Shown: in pieces, positions 10,204 through 23,200 of the stretch
Numbering within the stretch: the first letter of the stretch is position 1
Layout: the number at the start of each line of letters is the position of its first letter
NCBI GenBank assembly: GCA_025526995.1
Contig: JAHLKG010000005.1
Location: 496,001-560,000 of the forward strand
Origin: Powellomyces hirtus
Lineage: Eukaryota; Chytridiomycota; Chytridiomycetes; Spizellomycetales; Powellomycetaceae
Direction: 5' to 3'
Length of the DNA: 64,000 nucleotides
The notes under the pieces: model-generated
What the model was told of the DNA's origin: nothing
Databases searched by the model: none
Seen by the model: only the letters and a program-made list of their open reading frames with translations
Position numbers and translations under genes: made by a program

Positions 10204-13200
10204 ATGTCTGTCGTTTTCTACAAATTCAAGTCCGCCAAAGACTATGACACATGCACTTTTGACGGCACCAATATTTCCGTGTTCGACCTGAAGCGGGAAA
10301 TCCTCGTGGCCAAAAAGCTTGGAAAAGGAACGGACTTTGACTTGGCTGTGTTCCATGCTCAGACGAACGAGGGTAAGTCATCAGCGCCATTCTGCGTTAT
10401 CTGTTAGAAATATGAGGTAGATATAGCTTGTTCGGAAGCAACCACAACGGGGGAGGATAGTTATCTCAAAATCACGGATCGATTGCCAGTGGAGTGTGCG
10501 ATCTTGTTCTGTCTGGTCTGTCCACTTTCGTGGGCGCTCGAGTGGGCAACCAACTATTTCCGCTGGTCGTCGCTTCGTAAAAGAAAAAGAAAAAAATCAA
10601 TAAAAACGAAAGCTTTTTGTAAATAGAACTTGTTTGTCTCTTGTGCAACATTTACGTGGGCTTGCCGATGGGAAGGGGTTGCGACTTGCTCTCTTGGGAA
10701 GAATCAATGGAAGAAAGTGACTTTGTGTCAGTCACTCAGTTGTGGAAGATGGACGGTACTTGGATTCATATTCTAGATGAGTATAAATTGATAACATAGA
10801 ACCATCCATTATCTCATCGAATTTTTCCTCCTTCTTCATCGCATATTCCCTTGTGTATTCTCTCCGTATTTATCAATGTAAAGAATACAAAGATGACATG
10901 TATCAGATTCCGCGAAATACTTCGGTCCTAGTATCACGGCAACCAGCGACAAAGCCGGGGAAAGGCACTGCGCAGAAGTACTTGACAACCTCAATGCCTA
11001 CGGGAGCAATGTTAGGCGGATCGCGGGCCCGTGCGGCACCGCAGCCTGCAGCCACTTTGCCGAAGCATCATACGTTAAACAATCGTGCCCCCCAGTAAGC
11101 TCTGTCATCCTCTGCACGTCATGGGGCGCCCACATTAACCTTTTATTGGATAGACCCAAAATCACAACTCCGGGAGAAACCCCCAATAGTGAGATCACCG
11201 GCGAGACCGAAGAAGATCGCATCGCCAATATGTTCAAGATGCAAACCGAGCAATGGGCTGAAGCTCAGGACAGAATGGCGCAGTGAGTTTTAAATGTTTT
11301 CTTCATCCAGATTACACTCCCGCAAGTACTAAAAAGATGTTGTGACAGTCAAAAGCCAATACCGCGTCAGTACCATGGTGCCAGTCGGGGCGGCTTTCGA
11401 GGAGGACATCAACAACAGGGCGGGGATCGTGCAGCATCTCAAGGGGGCGAGGGACATACTCAAGGTGGATGGCAACAGCGTGACTATCCACAGAGAGCAC
11501 CTCCTCCTGGGTATATATGCTACAGATGTGGTCAAAAAGGTGAGCTTCAATGTCACTTTCAGAGAAAACTTGCTGAGATCAACGAAAATTGCAAAATCTC
11601 ACGAATCTTCCCATAGGGCACTTCATCAATACTTGCCCAACCATTGGCGATAAGGAGTTTGACCGACCGAAACTGAAGCGCACCACAGGAATCCCGAAGA
11701 TCTTCCTCAAAGTCGTTGATGACAAGCACGCGGCTGGGGGCGGAGTAATGGTCACCCAGAACGGGGAGCTGGTGGTTGCTCAACCGAATGAGTATGTGTG
11801 CCACGTTCGTCGCCTCGCCTTAGGTCACTTGCGATCCTCTCAAATATTGATAATGGCATGCTCGTGGTTTTTCCTTCTTATAGTCAGGCCTGGGCCGATG
11901 TGGCAGCCCGGAACAAGAACTACCTTGGCGCTGGAGACGTGTATGAGATGGCTCCAGTGCCAGACGAGCTGGCATGTGCAATGTGTACGAAACTGCTCAG
12001 AGATGCAGTGCAGACGCCATGCTGCCGAACGAATTACTGTGATGAATGTTCGTGCTGCTTTTTTTTTTTTTTTTGCCACCGTGGACTATCCTTGGCCATT
12101 AACGCGTTATGTTTTATTAGGTGTCCGAACGCACTTGCTGGACAATGAGGATCCGGATAAGCGATTAAAGTGTCCAAATTGTAGTTCGGATCTGTCCCCA
12201 GACCATCTCATTGCGAACAAAACTCTGCGACAAGCAGTTGATAATCATATCAAGGATTTCATCAATAGTAAACGAAATGTTACTGCTTCACCGTCTCTTG
12301 GCCCTGCAGCCTCTGCAGCCACTCCAGCTCCCATTCCACCGACAACTCAACAATTATCATCCACCAGCGCTGCCAAGGCTACTCCAACAGTCCCGTCGAC
12401 AAGTGCGACCTCCACTGTCACCCCACCAGTAGCACCCATTCCGTTGCCAAATATCCCGGTCATCAATCGCCGGCCAGCTGCAGCAAAACCATATAAAATC
12501 ATTGGTCAATCTAAAGCTGCAGATGGTGGCACATCGAATGGAGCCTCGGCGTCGGGAAATAAGAGCGTAATAACGCGAACGGACACTGATCAGGTAACGT
12601 TGCGCGCAGAGCGCGATAAGAAAATACTTGAAAACCATGCTGATGGTATTGTTTCGACAGGAGCAGAGGCCGCGCAGAAACTCACTCAGCCGGTATCCTC
12701 CAAACGACTATCCACATGCGGGTGACTTTGGGGGCCCATTCCCTCAAATGTTTCCTCACCATGGTGTAGGACCTGGATTTATCTCGCCACATATGCTGCC
12801 ACCAATGCCAGATTTCGACCCACGCTGGGGGATGATGGCACATGGGCCTCCGATGCACGCACGTCCCTTCTGGGATGGGCCGATGCATGCAATGCCACCC
12901 AGATACGGCCCCCCACCTCATGCACAACGAATGAGTTACGGACCAGGGCCCGGCCCACAAGAGTATTATGGCGAGACATGGCGCGGTGGATCCAGAGACT
13001 CATTGTAAGTTTTCCCACTGTCCATTTCCAATGAATTCGTGACAGCCATACGCGCCGTAGAACTAACTTAAACCATTGCTATCTATTTACAGCCAGCGAG
13101 ATTGCTCATACCATGATCCCTCTCATCCATTGTCACAACCACATCAGCAGCAGTCCCGCCACCCTTCGACCAGTCGCACAACTGGCAAACGCCAGCGGAA

Positions 13201-13249
13201 TGATGACGATGTGATCGATGTGACTTCCAAGGCGGCAAAGTTGGATTGA
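10204..13249 (+). CDS. MPE1: RBBP6/Mpe1-type pre-mRNA 3'-end processing factor (DWNN, zinc knuckle, RING)
   Basis: Nine exons: 10204-10372, 10884-11094, 11154-11282, 11349-11539, 11617-11791, 11884-12047, 12121-12593, 12661-13004 and 13093-13249, giving 670 residues. The order is that of RBBP6/Mpe1: an N-terminal ubiquitin-like DWNN domain (MSVVFYKFKSAKDYDTCTFDG, then LKREIL and EYKDDMYQIPRNTSVLV), a CCHC zinc knuckle (CYRCGQKGHFINTC, about 228-241) and a RING-like finger (CAMC, TPCC, YCDEC, CPNC, about 318-365). A low-complexity tail rich in Pro, Met and Gly follows. Family knowledge: it belongs to the cleavage and polyadenylation factor and acts in the nucleus in mRNA cleavage, perhaps also as a ubiquitin ligase. 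The first intron is long (511 nt). The intron at 12048-12120 carries a run of about 16 T. A symbol is given by family resemblance only. Confidence 0.95.
10373..10883 (+). other. Long first intron of the Mpe1-like gene
   Basis: This 511 nt intron is five to eight times longer than its neighbours. It has a GTAAGT donor and an AAAG acceptor just before the EYKDDM exon. An A-rich stretch lies near 10578-10622. I see no conserved RNA shape, but a long first intron can hold regulatory sites or a small nucleolar RNA, and this was not resolved. Confidence 0.6.
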
Positions 13250-13777
13250 AAAATGCACAGCGGAACTTGCCGTTCCGGGCGGCTATCCGTGCTGCTCACC
13301 GATTCTCCATGTTGACAGTTATCAATATACAATTTTTGCAAATATTTCGTCCAAGCCACTTGGTTCACTTGGGATATGACATCATGGCGGAGGGCGTACA
13401 ACATCATGACTCATGGCCACTTTCACGATTTGCGTGACTTTTATCAGGTGCGTGCATGCATGGCTGTGCCGCACGGACCCTTGCAGGGAGTGCTTGCCCA
13501 GGCCTGTTGTCCGTTGGCCTGAGAAGGGACGTTCTCACCAATCCCTCAATTCTCAAAACTCAATTTAAAAACATTCCCCGCAACCGTCCGCCCACACATA
13601 CGGAATCATACAGCATATCTATATCCCAAACAAGTAAGTCAGATGGCCTCTTATTTGCACGTACGGGGTCGTAGACGATATGGAATTGACTATTGGCGCT
13701 TTTTTTGTCCACTTGTCGCATGTGAATAGAATTACAGATTTCTTTCTCCACTTTGATACACAAGTTATACGAACATC
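13250..13777. promoter_or_regulatory. Upstream region of the pseudouridine synthase gene
   Basis: These 528 bp lie between two plus-strand genes and hold the 3' flank of the Mpe1-like gene and the promoter of the next. I see no supported gene, RNA or repeat. Confidence 0.45.
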
Positions 13778-16700
13778 ATGGTCACTGATGAATTGGCCTA
13801 CTATTCAGTCAACGAGAATGGCGTAACTTTGAAGGCTGAAGGTCCAAAGGGCACAAAGGCGATCCAGGAGCCTGCCAGCGCCGAAAAGAGAACGGAGATC
13901 CAATACGATGAGGACGTTACGCACGATGTCGTTGGTGTTGTTGCGACGTCCTCCAACGACTTTGCTTCAAATGACAAAGCAACTGTTTTGCCGCCCGTTG
14001 ATGAGTCAGGCCTGAGCCCTTCGCCTGTTCCCTCAATTTCGGTCAAGGGCCATGACCCACGCTACAACAGGTAAATTGGTTGTTCCCACTGAATGAACGA
14101 ATACCATAAATTTCTCCGTGTTCTAAAACAACGCCGCAATATTGCAATTCACAGGGATTACAACATTGATGTACTCTACTACAAACCCGACACATATCTT
14201 ATCACCAACAAGCCATGGGATCTTCGCATTGACGGCGACACAACTAGCTGCCCTACGGCCGAGTCGCTGTTGTACTCACACTTTCCCCAACACGAAAAGT
14301 TGTACCTTCTCCATCAACTAGACTACGTCACTTCCGGTGTTCACTGCTGGGGACTTTCCAAGGCAGCGGCTGGCGAAGCGGGGAAGCTATTCATGAGTCG
14401 CGATGTCAAGAAAACATACTCGGCACTCGTCCAAGGTCACGTTGAGCAGGACAACTTTGTCATTGACAAGCCACTTGTCGATGATCCTTCAGAAGACCGT
14501 AAACGGGTCTATGTCGCAGAGGAGGAAGGCAAGGGCAAAGAATGCCAAACACACGTTGAGGTAGTGAAGAGGGGATACTTCCATCACGTGCCAGTGACGC
14601 ACGTGAAGTTATCTCCTGTTACGGGTCGCCGTCACCAGCTCCGAGTTCACTTACAATCCGTCGGGCACCCCATCGTCGGCGATTACACGTACGAGCAGCC
14701 GCTGACCGAGCAGGCTTTCAGAACAATGCTGCACTCGTGGAAGCTTGAGCTGCCCATACCAGGACAAGCACCTCTGCGGTTTGAAGCACCAGAGCCATTT
14801 GCAGAACTTATCAGGGATGAGCCATCTGACCGTGAGGATCTTCCAAAACGGGCAGCTCTGTCGGCTGAGTTCAAACCTGTCTCTGAAGCTTTGGCCCAGC
14901 CGAGTGTGGCACCCGAGGAGGTTACTGCAACTGGCCCTCAACGTGATGTTGAGCATGCTGAGATTACCCCAATTATTATGAGTGTGCAGGAAATCGAGCA
15001 AAAACATCACGCAGGTGCTAATGGCCTTCATCAGCATATTATGGAGGACGAGGTCTCAGCAATTCAGTCGGATCATGTCGTAAACGCGGAGCCTGTTTCT
15101 GAGGAAGTTTCTCAGGAGATTGACGCGGGCGGCGCTGCTCTCCACGTCCTACCTTCGGCCGAAGAGCAGGCACACCAGACTGTCCCGAATCCGGTCCTTC
15201 CCGTCCTCTTAGATATCGATGAGGCGGAAGTCAATCAGCAGTCAGCTCTGCTCGCTGATGTGCCTCATTACACTGTGGAGGACGAGGTTTCCCCTGTAAA
15301 ATCGGATCTTGCAGTTAATAGGCAGCCCGATTCCGAAGACGCTGCTCGGGACCTTCAAGTGGGTGGCGCTTCTCTTGACGTCCTCCCCCCAATTGTCGAG
15401 GCAGCAGAGGGATCCGCACGGGGACCTGTTGCGCCTATTCTTTTGGATCTGGAGGAGGCGGAAACCAGCCAGGAGTCAGTTTTGATCGCTAATGTGCCTC
15501 AATATACCATAGCCGAGGTGTCGGCTGTCAAATCCGATCGCGCATCTGAAGCACAGCGGGATGCGGATGAGACTGCTTCCGCGGTAAGGTGCGAAATTGG
15601 CGACATTGAAGTTCCTGATCAGGATCTGGAGGCTTCAGATGAGTCCAGCTCGAGGGAGATTGTCCCCGTCGTCATAGATTTGCAGGACGCTGCACGGGAC
15701 GAGCAGTCACCCTCTTTGGGCAATTTGCCTCAGTACACCATGGCAGATGAGGTCTCAGCTGTTGCATCCGATCGTGAAGTCCGTTCTGAACGCGACGCAA
15801 GCGAGGCTGTTCCCGCAAGTGCGGTATTTGCTGAGGCTGATGCTATGCCCAGTGTTGAGGACCGAGAAGAGTCCAAGGCAAACCCTGCCACTGGGGCGCC
15901 TGCAGACCTGCATGAAGCCGATAAAACCAGTCAACAATCGGCACACGTGAGCGATAGTACTGTCAGCCAGTCTGTTGAGGCCATCAAAGCTGCTATCCCA
16001 ACTTCTGACGAGATCAAGGTCGCTATCCCTGGCGTTCCCAACGTGGATGACGTCAAGGCTGCCCTTCCAACTGTTGAGTCCATCCAGACTGCTGTACCTA
16101 GCGTTGACGATATCAAGGCTGCTGTCCCTGGGTTGACCCCCGGCGAGCCCATCCTTCCTAGCGTGGATGCCGTGAAAGCTGCAGTGGGTCTTACGCCTAA
16201 CGAGCCCGTCCTTCCCAAGGGCGACCCTGAGGTAGCGACGGAAGCCTTGCATCCCATTGTCGACGAGATCCACGCCGTCGTTCCCGAGGTCAAGCCGGTT
16301 GCGGAAGATAAGAACGTTATTGAGTCTGAGGAGGCTATTGAAGTCCTGCACCCGGTGGTGGAGCAGATCCACGCTGAAGTGCCTGAAGACAAAGCTGTCG
16401 ATGACGCCATTATCGAGAAGCTTCATCCGGTTGTTGAGCAGATTCGCAACAAAGTGCCGGAAGTGAAGGGCGTCGATGACCCTATTGTGGAGAAGCTGCA
16501 CCCAGTTGCGGAGGAGATCCAGGCGGTCGTCTCTGAAGTCAAGCCCGAGGGAACCGTCGCTGAGGAGGTGAAATCCGCCCTTCCCGACGTTGATGCCGTC
16601 AAGGCCGCAGTCCCTGGCCTTACTCCTGGTGAACCCGTTCTCCCTAGCGTGGATGCGTTTACGTCCGCTCTTCCGAGCGTGGGTGATATCAAGGCGGCCG

Positions 16701-19700
16701 TTCCCACGGTTGACTCTGTGAGGGCTGCGATGCCCAGCGTCGATGCTGTTAAGGCCGCTATCCCTGGCTTCACCCCGGGTGAACCTATTCTCCCGAGCGT
16801 TGAAGCTATCAAATTGGAGCTGGCATCGACTGATGATGAGGGGGAATCGTCTGTGCCGGCCGTAGAAACTCAGCCCATTGATACAGCTACTTCGGATCCT
16901 ATTAAAGCACCCGTGACGCCGGTTTTGGTGGACCTGCAAGAGGCCGCAAAATTGGAATCATCATCGGAAGGCCAAAAATTATTTGCAGCTCCTGGCGTGC
17001 CCGAGTATTCCCTCGAGGATGAGGTTGAGGCCGTGGAATCTGATCATGAGGACAACGAGATTGATCGCGCAATCGTGCCGACTTCAAATGTTGATGAGGC
17101 CTCGGCGGATGCGGACATTCAGCACCGCGTCCGAACAAGCCAGGAAGATGCCAAACCAATGTTGCTCAACCTGGAAGAAGCCGCTCTTTTCGCTCCCGCC
17201 CAGCACACTCAAGATGGAGATGCAGCGGCGCCTTCAGAGCTGCCTGAATACAGTCTTGGAGAGCAGGTAGCTGCGGTCGATTCTGACTACGCGAGTGACG
17301 AGGAAACTGCGCCGAGGTCCTTGGAGGTCGCAGGTACCAGCGAAGCTATCCAGTGCGAACATGACGGCCACGATTCCGAGACCAAGGACGTAGAGAACCG
17401 GGCAGCTACGGAATCAGCGGAACAGTCAGCCGTCGATCGTCACGTCTTCACCCTGTCCGAGGTTTCCAATGCTGACAATGGAGCTGTGAAGGATGTGTCA
17501 AACCACATTCTTAATGACGCTCCCGTATACTCCCTCAACGATGAGGTATCGGCTGTTGCATCGGACTTGGATCCGTCTGATGACGATCACACGCAGCAGA
17601 TGCAATCTACAGCGGACGAGCACCTGAGGTTATCATACGAATATGAGGCCAAATGGAAGGAAGAGCGTGAGGCCGCCGACATCAAGAAGGAAGAGAGCCG
17701 CAATCTGTCGGTGGAATCGGAGGCCGCGGATGCGGCTGCAAATCCGAACGAGGACAACCAGAATGTCACGGAAGTGGAGGCCCAGAATGCTGTCGATGAC
17801 CATTTGGCGCTGTCGTACTCCTATCAGCAGGAATGGGAAAAGTCTCTCCATGTCGCTGATAGCGTAAAGGAAGGGAAAGCGGAGTCTTATCTTGCTGCTC
17901 CCTTCACTGGTTCAGTGACCCCCGCCAAACGTTCATCGGAAGAGGTTTTCAAGGAAAACGTCGTTGTTCCAGCAAAGCGCGGAGTGGACGAGCTCGTTTC
18001 TGCAGCCTCTAGCCTTCTCCCCAGCAAGAAAGCCAATATGAGCAACCCACTAGTCGCTGCCGAGGACGAGACCGCCACGACCCACTCTGTGCCCGTTGCG
18101 GAGAAGGATGTTATTAAGACACAGGAGCCTGGTTCCTCCCCATCGTCTCCTTCCGAGTCCAACGACTCTGACCTTCCCCGAATCGCGCCCATCTTCACCG
18201 GAGACCAACAGCGCGATATTCCTCTTCAGACCGCAAAGTCGTCTGTTGCGGAGTCAAAGGAAGAAGCCTCCGCAACTGACGCTACTTCCACTGTGGACAG
18301 CGACGTCGCGATTGACATCAGTGTCCCCAAAATGCTTCCTATCAAGAAATATGACGCCATCATCCCTCAAATCGCGTCCGTTTTCAATGGAGACAAGCAA
18401 GGCGAACAGGCCACATCTGCACCTTCTGACACCACCGTGTCGTCGGAGCCCGTAGCGAAGGAGGACGTTACCGAGCCCACTGCCGCTGTGGACTCCAGTG
18501 TCGCCCTAGAGAAAGCTGAGGACTTGAACAATGTTCGTGAAGTCTTCCCCGAGCCCGCAGTTAAGGAGGAGATCGGCGAATCTGCTTCTACTCTCGAGCT
18601 GGCTGCTGCAAAGGACGTGGAAATCACCAACAGCCATGAAGTTCTTCCCAATGCCGAAATTCACGACGAGATCAACGAATCCGATGATGTACGTGAAGCG
18701 CATCTCGAGCCTCCCGTTCAGCATGAGGATGGTTTGGAGCCTACTGTTGCTGAGGCGGAGGTTGTTACGCCTACTCCCGAGTTGGCAGCTGTTGAGGAAC
18801 CGGTAGAGGTCGCTGAACCCGCGGTCGAGCGCGAACTGGTCGCTGAAGCTGTAGACGCACCGGTGAGCGCCGATCATGTGGAGACCCGAGTGGAAGATCC
18901 TAGCTATGTGCGTGGAGAAAAGCCCGACCTTGTCGCTACGAAAGAGATCGCCGAATCCGCTCCCGTGCGCGAGCCGGTTGTCGAAGCTGTAGAGGAGCCC
19001 CAGAGGTCCCACGTTGAGGAGGATGTCAGCAATGTTCCTGAAGAGAAGCTTGCTGAACCTGCGCCTACGAGCGAGTTGGCTCCTGAGGCTATCCAGACAC
19101 CTGAGCGCCACTTCGACGTCGTGGAGGAAGTTCGCAATGTTCCTGAAGTCCATTCCGAGCCTGCAGCTGAACAGGAGATTCTTGCATCTGTCTCCGAGGC
19201 TGTAGTGGAGCCGGTCAAGGTGGAAGAAGTCAGCCAAAGTGCTGAAGCTCAAGCCCACCCCGAGCACGCCCTTGAGGAGACTGTTGAGCGTGCGCCAGTG
19301 TTCGAGGTCGAGGGGGAGAAAGCCGAAGTTGCGGATTCCACTCCCGTCCCCGAACTGGCGGTTGAATCCACTCGCGTGCCTGAGCAGGCAGGCAAGGAGG
19401 AGGTCGTCAAATCTACTCCCTTGTCCGAGGCGGCCGCGACGGAAGAAGTCGCTGAGACTACTCCCACGCTTGCGGCGGAGAAATCGGAACTCGCTGACCG
19501 TTTGGAAGAGTCCAGCAATGTCCGCGACGAGCATCCCGCTTTGGCGCCCAAACAGCCTGAGGTGCACGCCATTGACGAGATTCGAGTTGAGGCCATGCCC
19601 GTGAGCTCTGCTGCCCCGGTCTTGGAGCAGCGTGCAGGAGAGGCTATCGCCAAAGCTGAGGCTGGACACGCTGCCAGCGGGAGCCCCACCAAACATCAAC

Positions 19701-19876
19701 CCATCATCGCTACCCCAATCAACTCTCAAGTTGAGTCGCACCAGGAGCCCACCTCCTCTGCTGCCATTCAGTCATCCACGGCTACGGAACCGCCGTCAGC
19801 TTCGGAGGCAAAGACACCCGCTTCTGCTCCGGAGCAGAAGGAGCACAAAGCCCGAAGCTACTGCGCTATTATGTAG
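13778..19876 (+). CDS. RluA-family (RPUSD1-like) pseudouridine synthase with giant repetitive tail and CaaX end
   Basis: Two exons, 13778-14070 and 14155-19876, encode 2,004 residues. After about 98 novel residues comes an RluA-type synthase domain (about 98-350). VLYYKPDTYLITNKPWDLRI and the catalytic-Asp motif HQLDYVTSG match RPUSD1-like proteins, which also have Gln where bacterial enzymes have Arg. VKLSPVTGRRHQLRVHLQSVGHPIVGD is split here only for length; its TGRRHQLR is the family signature. From about residue 350 to the end is one open acidic region with at least three repeat types. It ends RSYCAIM, a CaaX box predicted to be farnesylated because the last residue is Met. The synthase would turn uridine to pseudouridine in RNA; the tail and lipid anchor suggest a membrane or nuclear-envelope location, which is inference. 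The tail is a single uninterrupted exon, so the fusion is not a splicing artefact. Confidence 0.92.
15000..17600 (+). repeat. Degenerate protein-coding repeat modules inside the pseudouridine synthase tail
   Basis: At least seven copies of a motif of the form P-x-Y-(S/T)-x-x-D-E-V-S-A-V-x-S-D are encoded near 15045, 15265, 15500, 15730, 16995, 17245 and 17520. Most follow a partner motif of the form P-(V/I)-L-(L/V)-(D/N)-L-(E/Q)-(E/D)-A about 25-30 residues earlier. Between the fourth and fifth copies (about 15960-16810) a second array repeats S-V-D-A-V-K-A-A-V-P-G-(L/F)-T-P-G-E-P-(I/V)-L-P, mixed with L-H-P-V-V-E-(Q/E)-I units. The DNA copies differ in many codons, so the repeats are old or under protein-level selection. 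Confidence 0.8.
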
Positions 19877-20278
19877 ACTCAGAATTTACCCCTCATATTT
19901 TTCCCGTGCGTGTACCACACATTCCCAACGACAGAGTTTCCATCGTCACATACCCCATATCATTTGTTTAGTATGTCTCATTCTTCTATAGTTTTATCCT
20001 TTGTTTAGTGATTTGACTTCCTTATTTGTAGCTTGTATTTAGTGATGTTGCGCGTTATATAGTCATCATCAGGATATTTGGCAGAAAGAGTGAACCGAGT
20101 GCCAAGATGAGAAACACAAGTTGTGTAATAAGACGATAAAAATTTGTGAATGTAAAAAGTGAAGTGAACATCAAATGAAAAAGCACCCCCACACCCTTCT
20201 CTACACACTTCTGGCGACCTTCCAGAATAAATAAATACACGAGATTCAGCCAATGATGTGCTTTCTCTACTTTGGCGA
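19877..20278. other. Convergent 3' flanks
   Basis: About 400 bp lie between the stop of the pseudouridine synthase gene and the stop of the RNA polymerase I gene. The stretch is A/T-rich and consistent with two 3' untranslated regions. I see no gene. Confidence 0.5.
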
Positions 20279-23200
20279 TTAAGCCTCCACGACCACATCG
20301 CGAACCGTGGGGATGCGGTGCTTTCTTGCTTTCCCAGACCTGGATTTCGATTTCGGGGTTTCCGGCAAAGGAACGCGAACCTCGAAAGCACCGGTTCCTC
20401 CACGGACGACCTTTCCAAGGACAATCCGGGCAGAGGGGGATTCCAGATCGTCGAAATCTCCAGAACTGGATAAAGAAAGCAAGGAGGGACGAGTTAGCCA
20501 CTGAAATTATAAATGTGGATGTGTTATAGAAGGGGGGTAACTTACAGAGTAGCAGTGGTCAAGAAATTGGTGGTAGTTTCGAAACTCATCTGGGCAAACG
20601 GACTTGGGTTGGACGCCATTCCCATTCGGTTGAAAGGCTTGTACTGTCCCTCAAAAGTCATGTAATCGGCAATAAGCGACAAGTGTCGCTTGTCGACATT
20701 GATACCATATACGGCGAAGACGGATGCAATTTCCTGCATGATGGCCGCCCGGGCAGCCTCGACACCGTACGTGTTCAGAACAGCGGCAATATCGTTGGTG
20801 TAGATTTGGCTGAGGTCGATGAGATCCGGGAACGCCCACATGCCACGCAAATTGACACCGTCGGAGCCAATGTTGATAGATTTGTCGTTTTCGGATTCGT
20901 TGGGGAGTGGGTAGGATCGGGAGATGCCGCTCACTTCGTGCATGATGACCGTTCGGCAAACGTTTTCGACCAAGGCGACCATGAGCATCTTCTTGGTCGT
21001 GGCGGGGAACTGCAGTTTGAATTCGCACCAGCGCGCGGACGGCGTGTCATCAAAGTTGTAGCCAACGATAAATCGGCTGGCACGGACGATGCGCTCAGCA
21101 CGGGTGGAGCCATCTTCGTCGACACCGTTGGCGCGAGCCTTCCGTGGCTTGCCTGCGGCGGCAGCGTCCCCGTCTTCATTGTCGTCGAGATCGCTGTCAT
21201 CTGCTGCATCATCGTTGTCGACCTTGCGCATGATCTCCTGGTCGTCTTCATCTGGCTCGTCGTAGGTGGCGTGCTGAACTCTTTTCTTGTTTTGTCTGAC
21301 ATTGCTGGCGTCACCGTCTTGACCTTCAGCGTCTGAACCAGCGTCCTCCTCGTCATCGAGAACAGCGGCTGCATCATCGGCGCCCTTTTTGCCGTTGCCG
21401 CCTTCTTCATCCCCGTTGCCGCCCTTCTTGGCACCAAACGTGCCGACGCCGACACCAATATCTTCAGGCTCATCTGACTTCTTGACCTTCGCCTTGAGGT
21501 CCTTCACGATGGCTCGGTCAAGGGCAGGTACCAGACGCTTCTCGATGACGCGGCCAAGCTCCTCTGGGGTGATACCGTGCTCAGCAAGGTAATCAACCGA
21601 GTTCCAGAACTTGAGTCGCACCGTGAGAATCTTGTGTCTCTGAAGATCGGCACCCTTGGGGCTCAGGACTTCCTGCACCGTGACACCTTCCATGATCTGT
21701 GCAAGGACGAGTCGCGAGATGTTCTTCGCAAGGGCAATGCTCTGCGCCTGTGTGACCTGCGGCAGCATGGGCAGACGCATCATGGGGGTCTTGATGCTTG
21801 CGGAAGCCGTCATGATAATTTCTCGAAGACGCGGGATACCAAGCGTGACGTTCTTTGCTCCGAATCCAGCAAAATGGAATGTGTTGAGCGTCATTTGTGT
21901 CGATGGCTCACCGATACTCTGGGCGGCCAGCAGACCGACGGCTTCTCCGGGCTCCACGAGCGAATTCATGTACTTCAGGTTCATCAGCAACTTGAAATGC
22001 TCATCGCTCACAGGCTCTCCCGACCAGGCAGTGTGCTTCAGGCCTGCTTTCACCGTTTTTTTGCTGGCGAGGTATTTGCTCGGGTTTGTGGTCACGTATT
22101 TATCCAGATCAGCGGCAAATCCTTCACTGACAGCGCCGAGAGCGCGAGATGGCGAGAACTTTTCCAGAATAACCAGTTCTCCTGGAAGGTTCTTCTTTCT
22201 GTGTCGCTTTCTCATCTTCTCGACGCCTTCCGTATCAATTCCTACCATTTCGAGTCGCTTGGGGTCATAACGATGAACGAGAGCACGGTAGTTCATGGCA
22301 CAGAAATCGAATTTCTTCAAAGATTTCTGTTTTGTCACGTCCAATGAGTCCTCACCATAGTGGAACTGCACCACACTTCCGTCCGAGTCTCGCACGGTGT
22401 GATCGTAGTGGACACGCAATCCTTCGAGCGGCTTGATCAGACATCTTTGCAGATATCCTGATCGAGATGTCTTGACGGCTGTATCAATCAGGCCTTCTCG
22501 CCCAGCCATGCTAGACAAGGTACAGTACATGTGAGACAGATGACAAGCTATACAGAACATACATGAAGAGGAAGCATTTACCAATGGAAGAAGTATTCTT
22601 GTGGCTTGATACCAGTCAAGAAACGACCTGTGATGAAACCACCAGCTCTGGCGGCGGTGTCGAAGGCGCGGAAACTTGGCAATGTTTTACCAGAAATCAT
22701 AGTTGGTACACGTCGGCCTTCCAGTTCCTGTTGTCCCAACAGACACGAGATCTGGGACACGTTGACATTGGATCCCTTTGCTCCAGAGACTGTCATCATT
22801 TGCATGTTGTTTCGCGGGAATGGTTTCAAAAGCTGATCCGGGACTGTTGACGAGATGATTTCAGAGGTGACGCGGTTGGTCCGGGCTTTCATGGCAGCGT
22901 CAAGGCCAGCCATCTTTTCATCGACTCGTAAGACACCTTCCATTTTCATCTGTAAAGCAACATTGCCTTCCTCCTCTTTTCCGTTCACGTATTCCAAGCA
23001 GGCCTCTTTTCCCATTGGCTTGCTCTTCTGGATAAGTTCGCGGCGTTTTGTATCTCCCGCCGGCGTAAGACGCAAATCATCCATGCGGCAAGAAAATCCT
23101 ACCATCTGCAGATATCCGGTAAACAGTCGTCCGAGAATGGACAAGAGCTTGCCGGCGTACGCAGGTCCGTAAACTTCGTACACTGCATGTACAAGACCAT

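Noticed and set aside
15755..16939. A 394-residue antisense frame opposite the pseudouridine synthase repeats
   Set aside because: It mirrors the repeated sense codons, is rich in Arg, Gly and His without a domain, and overlaps a strong gene.
18506..19741. A 411-residue antisense frame in the same gene
   Set aside because: Same cause: biased codon use in the sense repeats keeps the opposite frame open.
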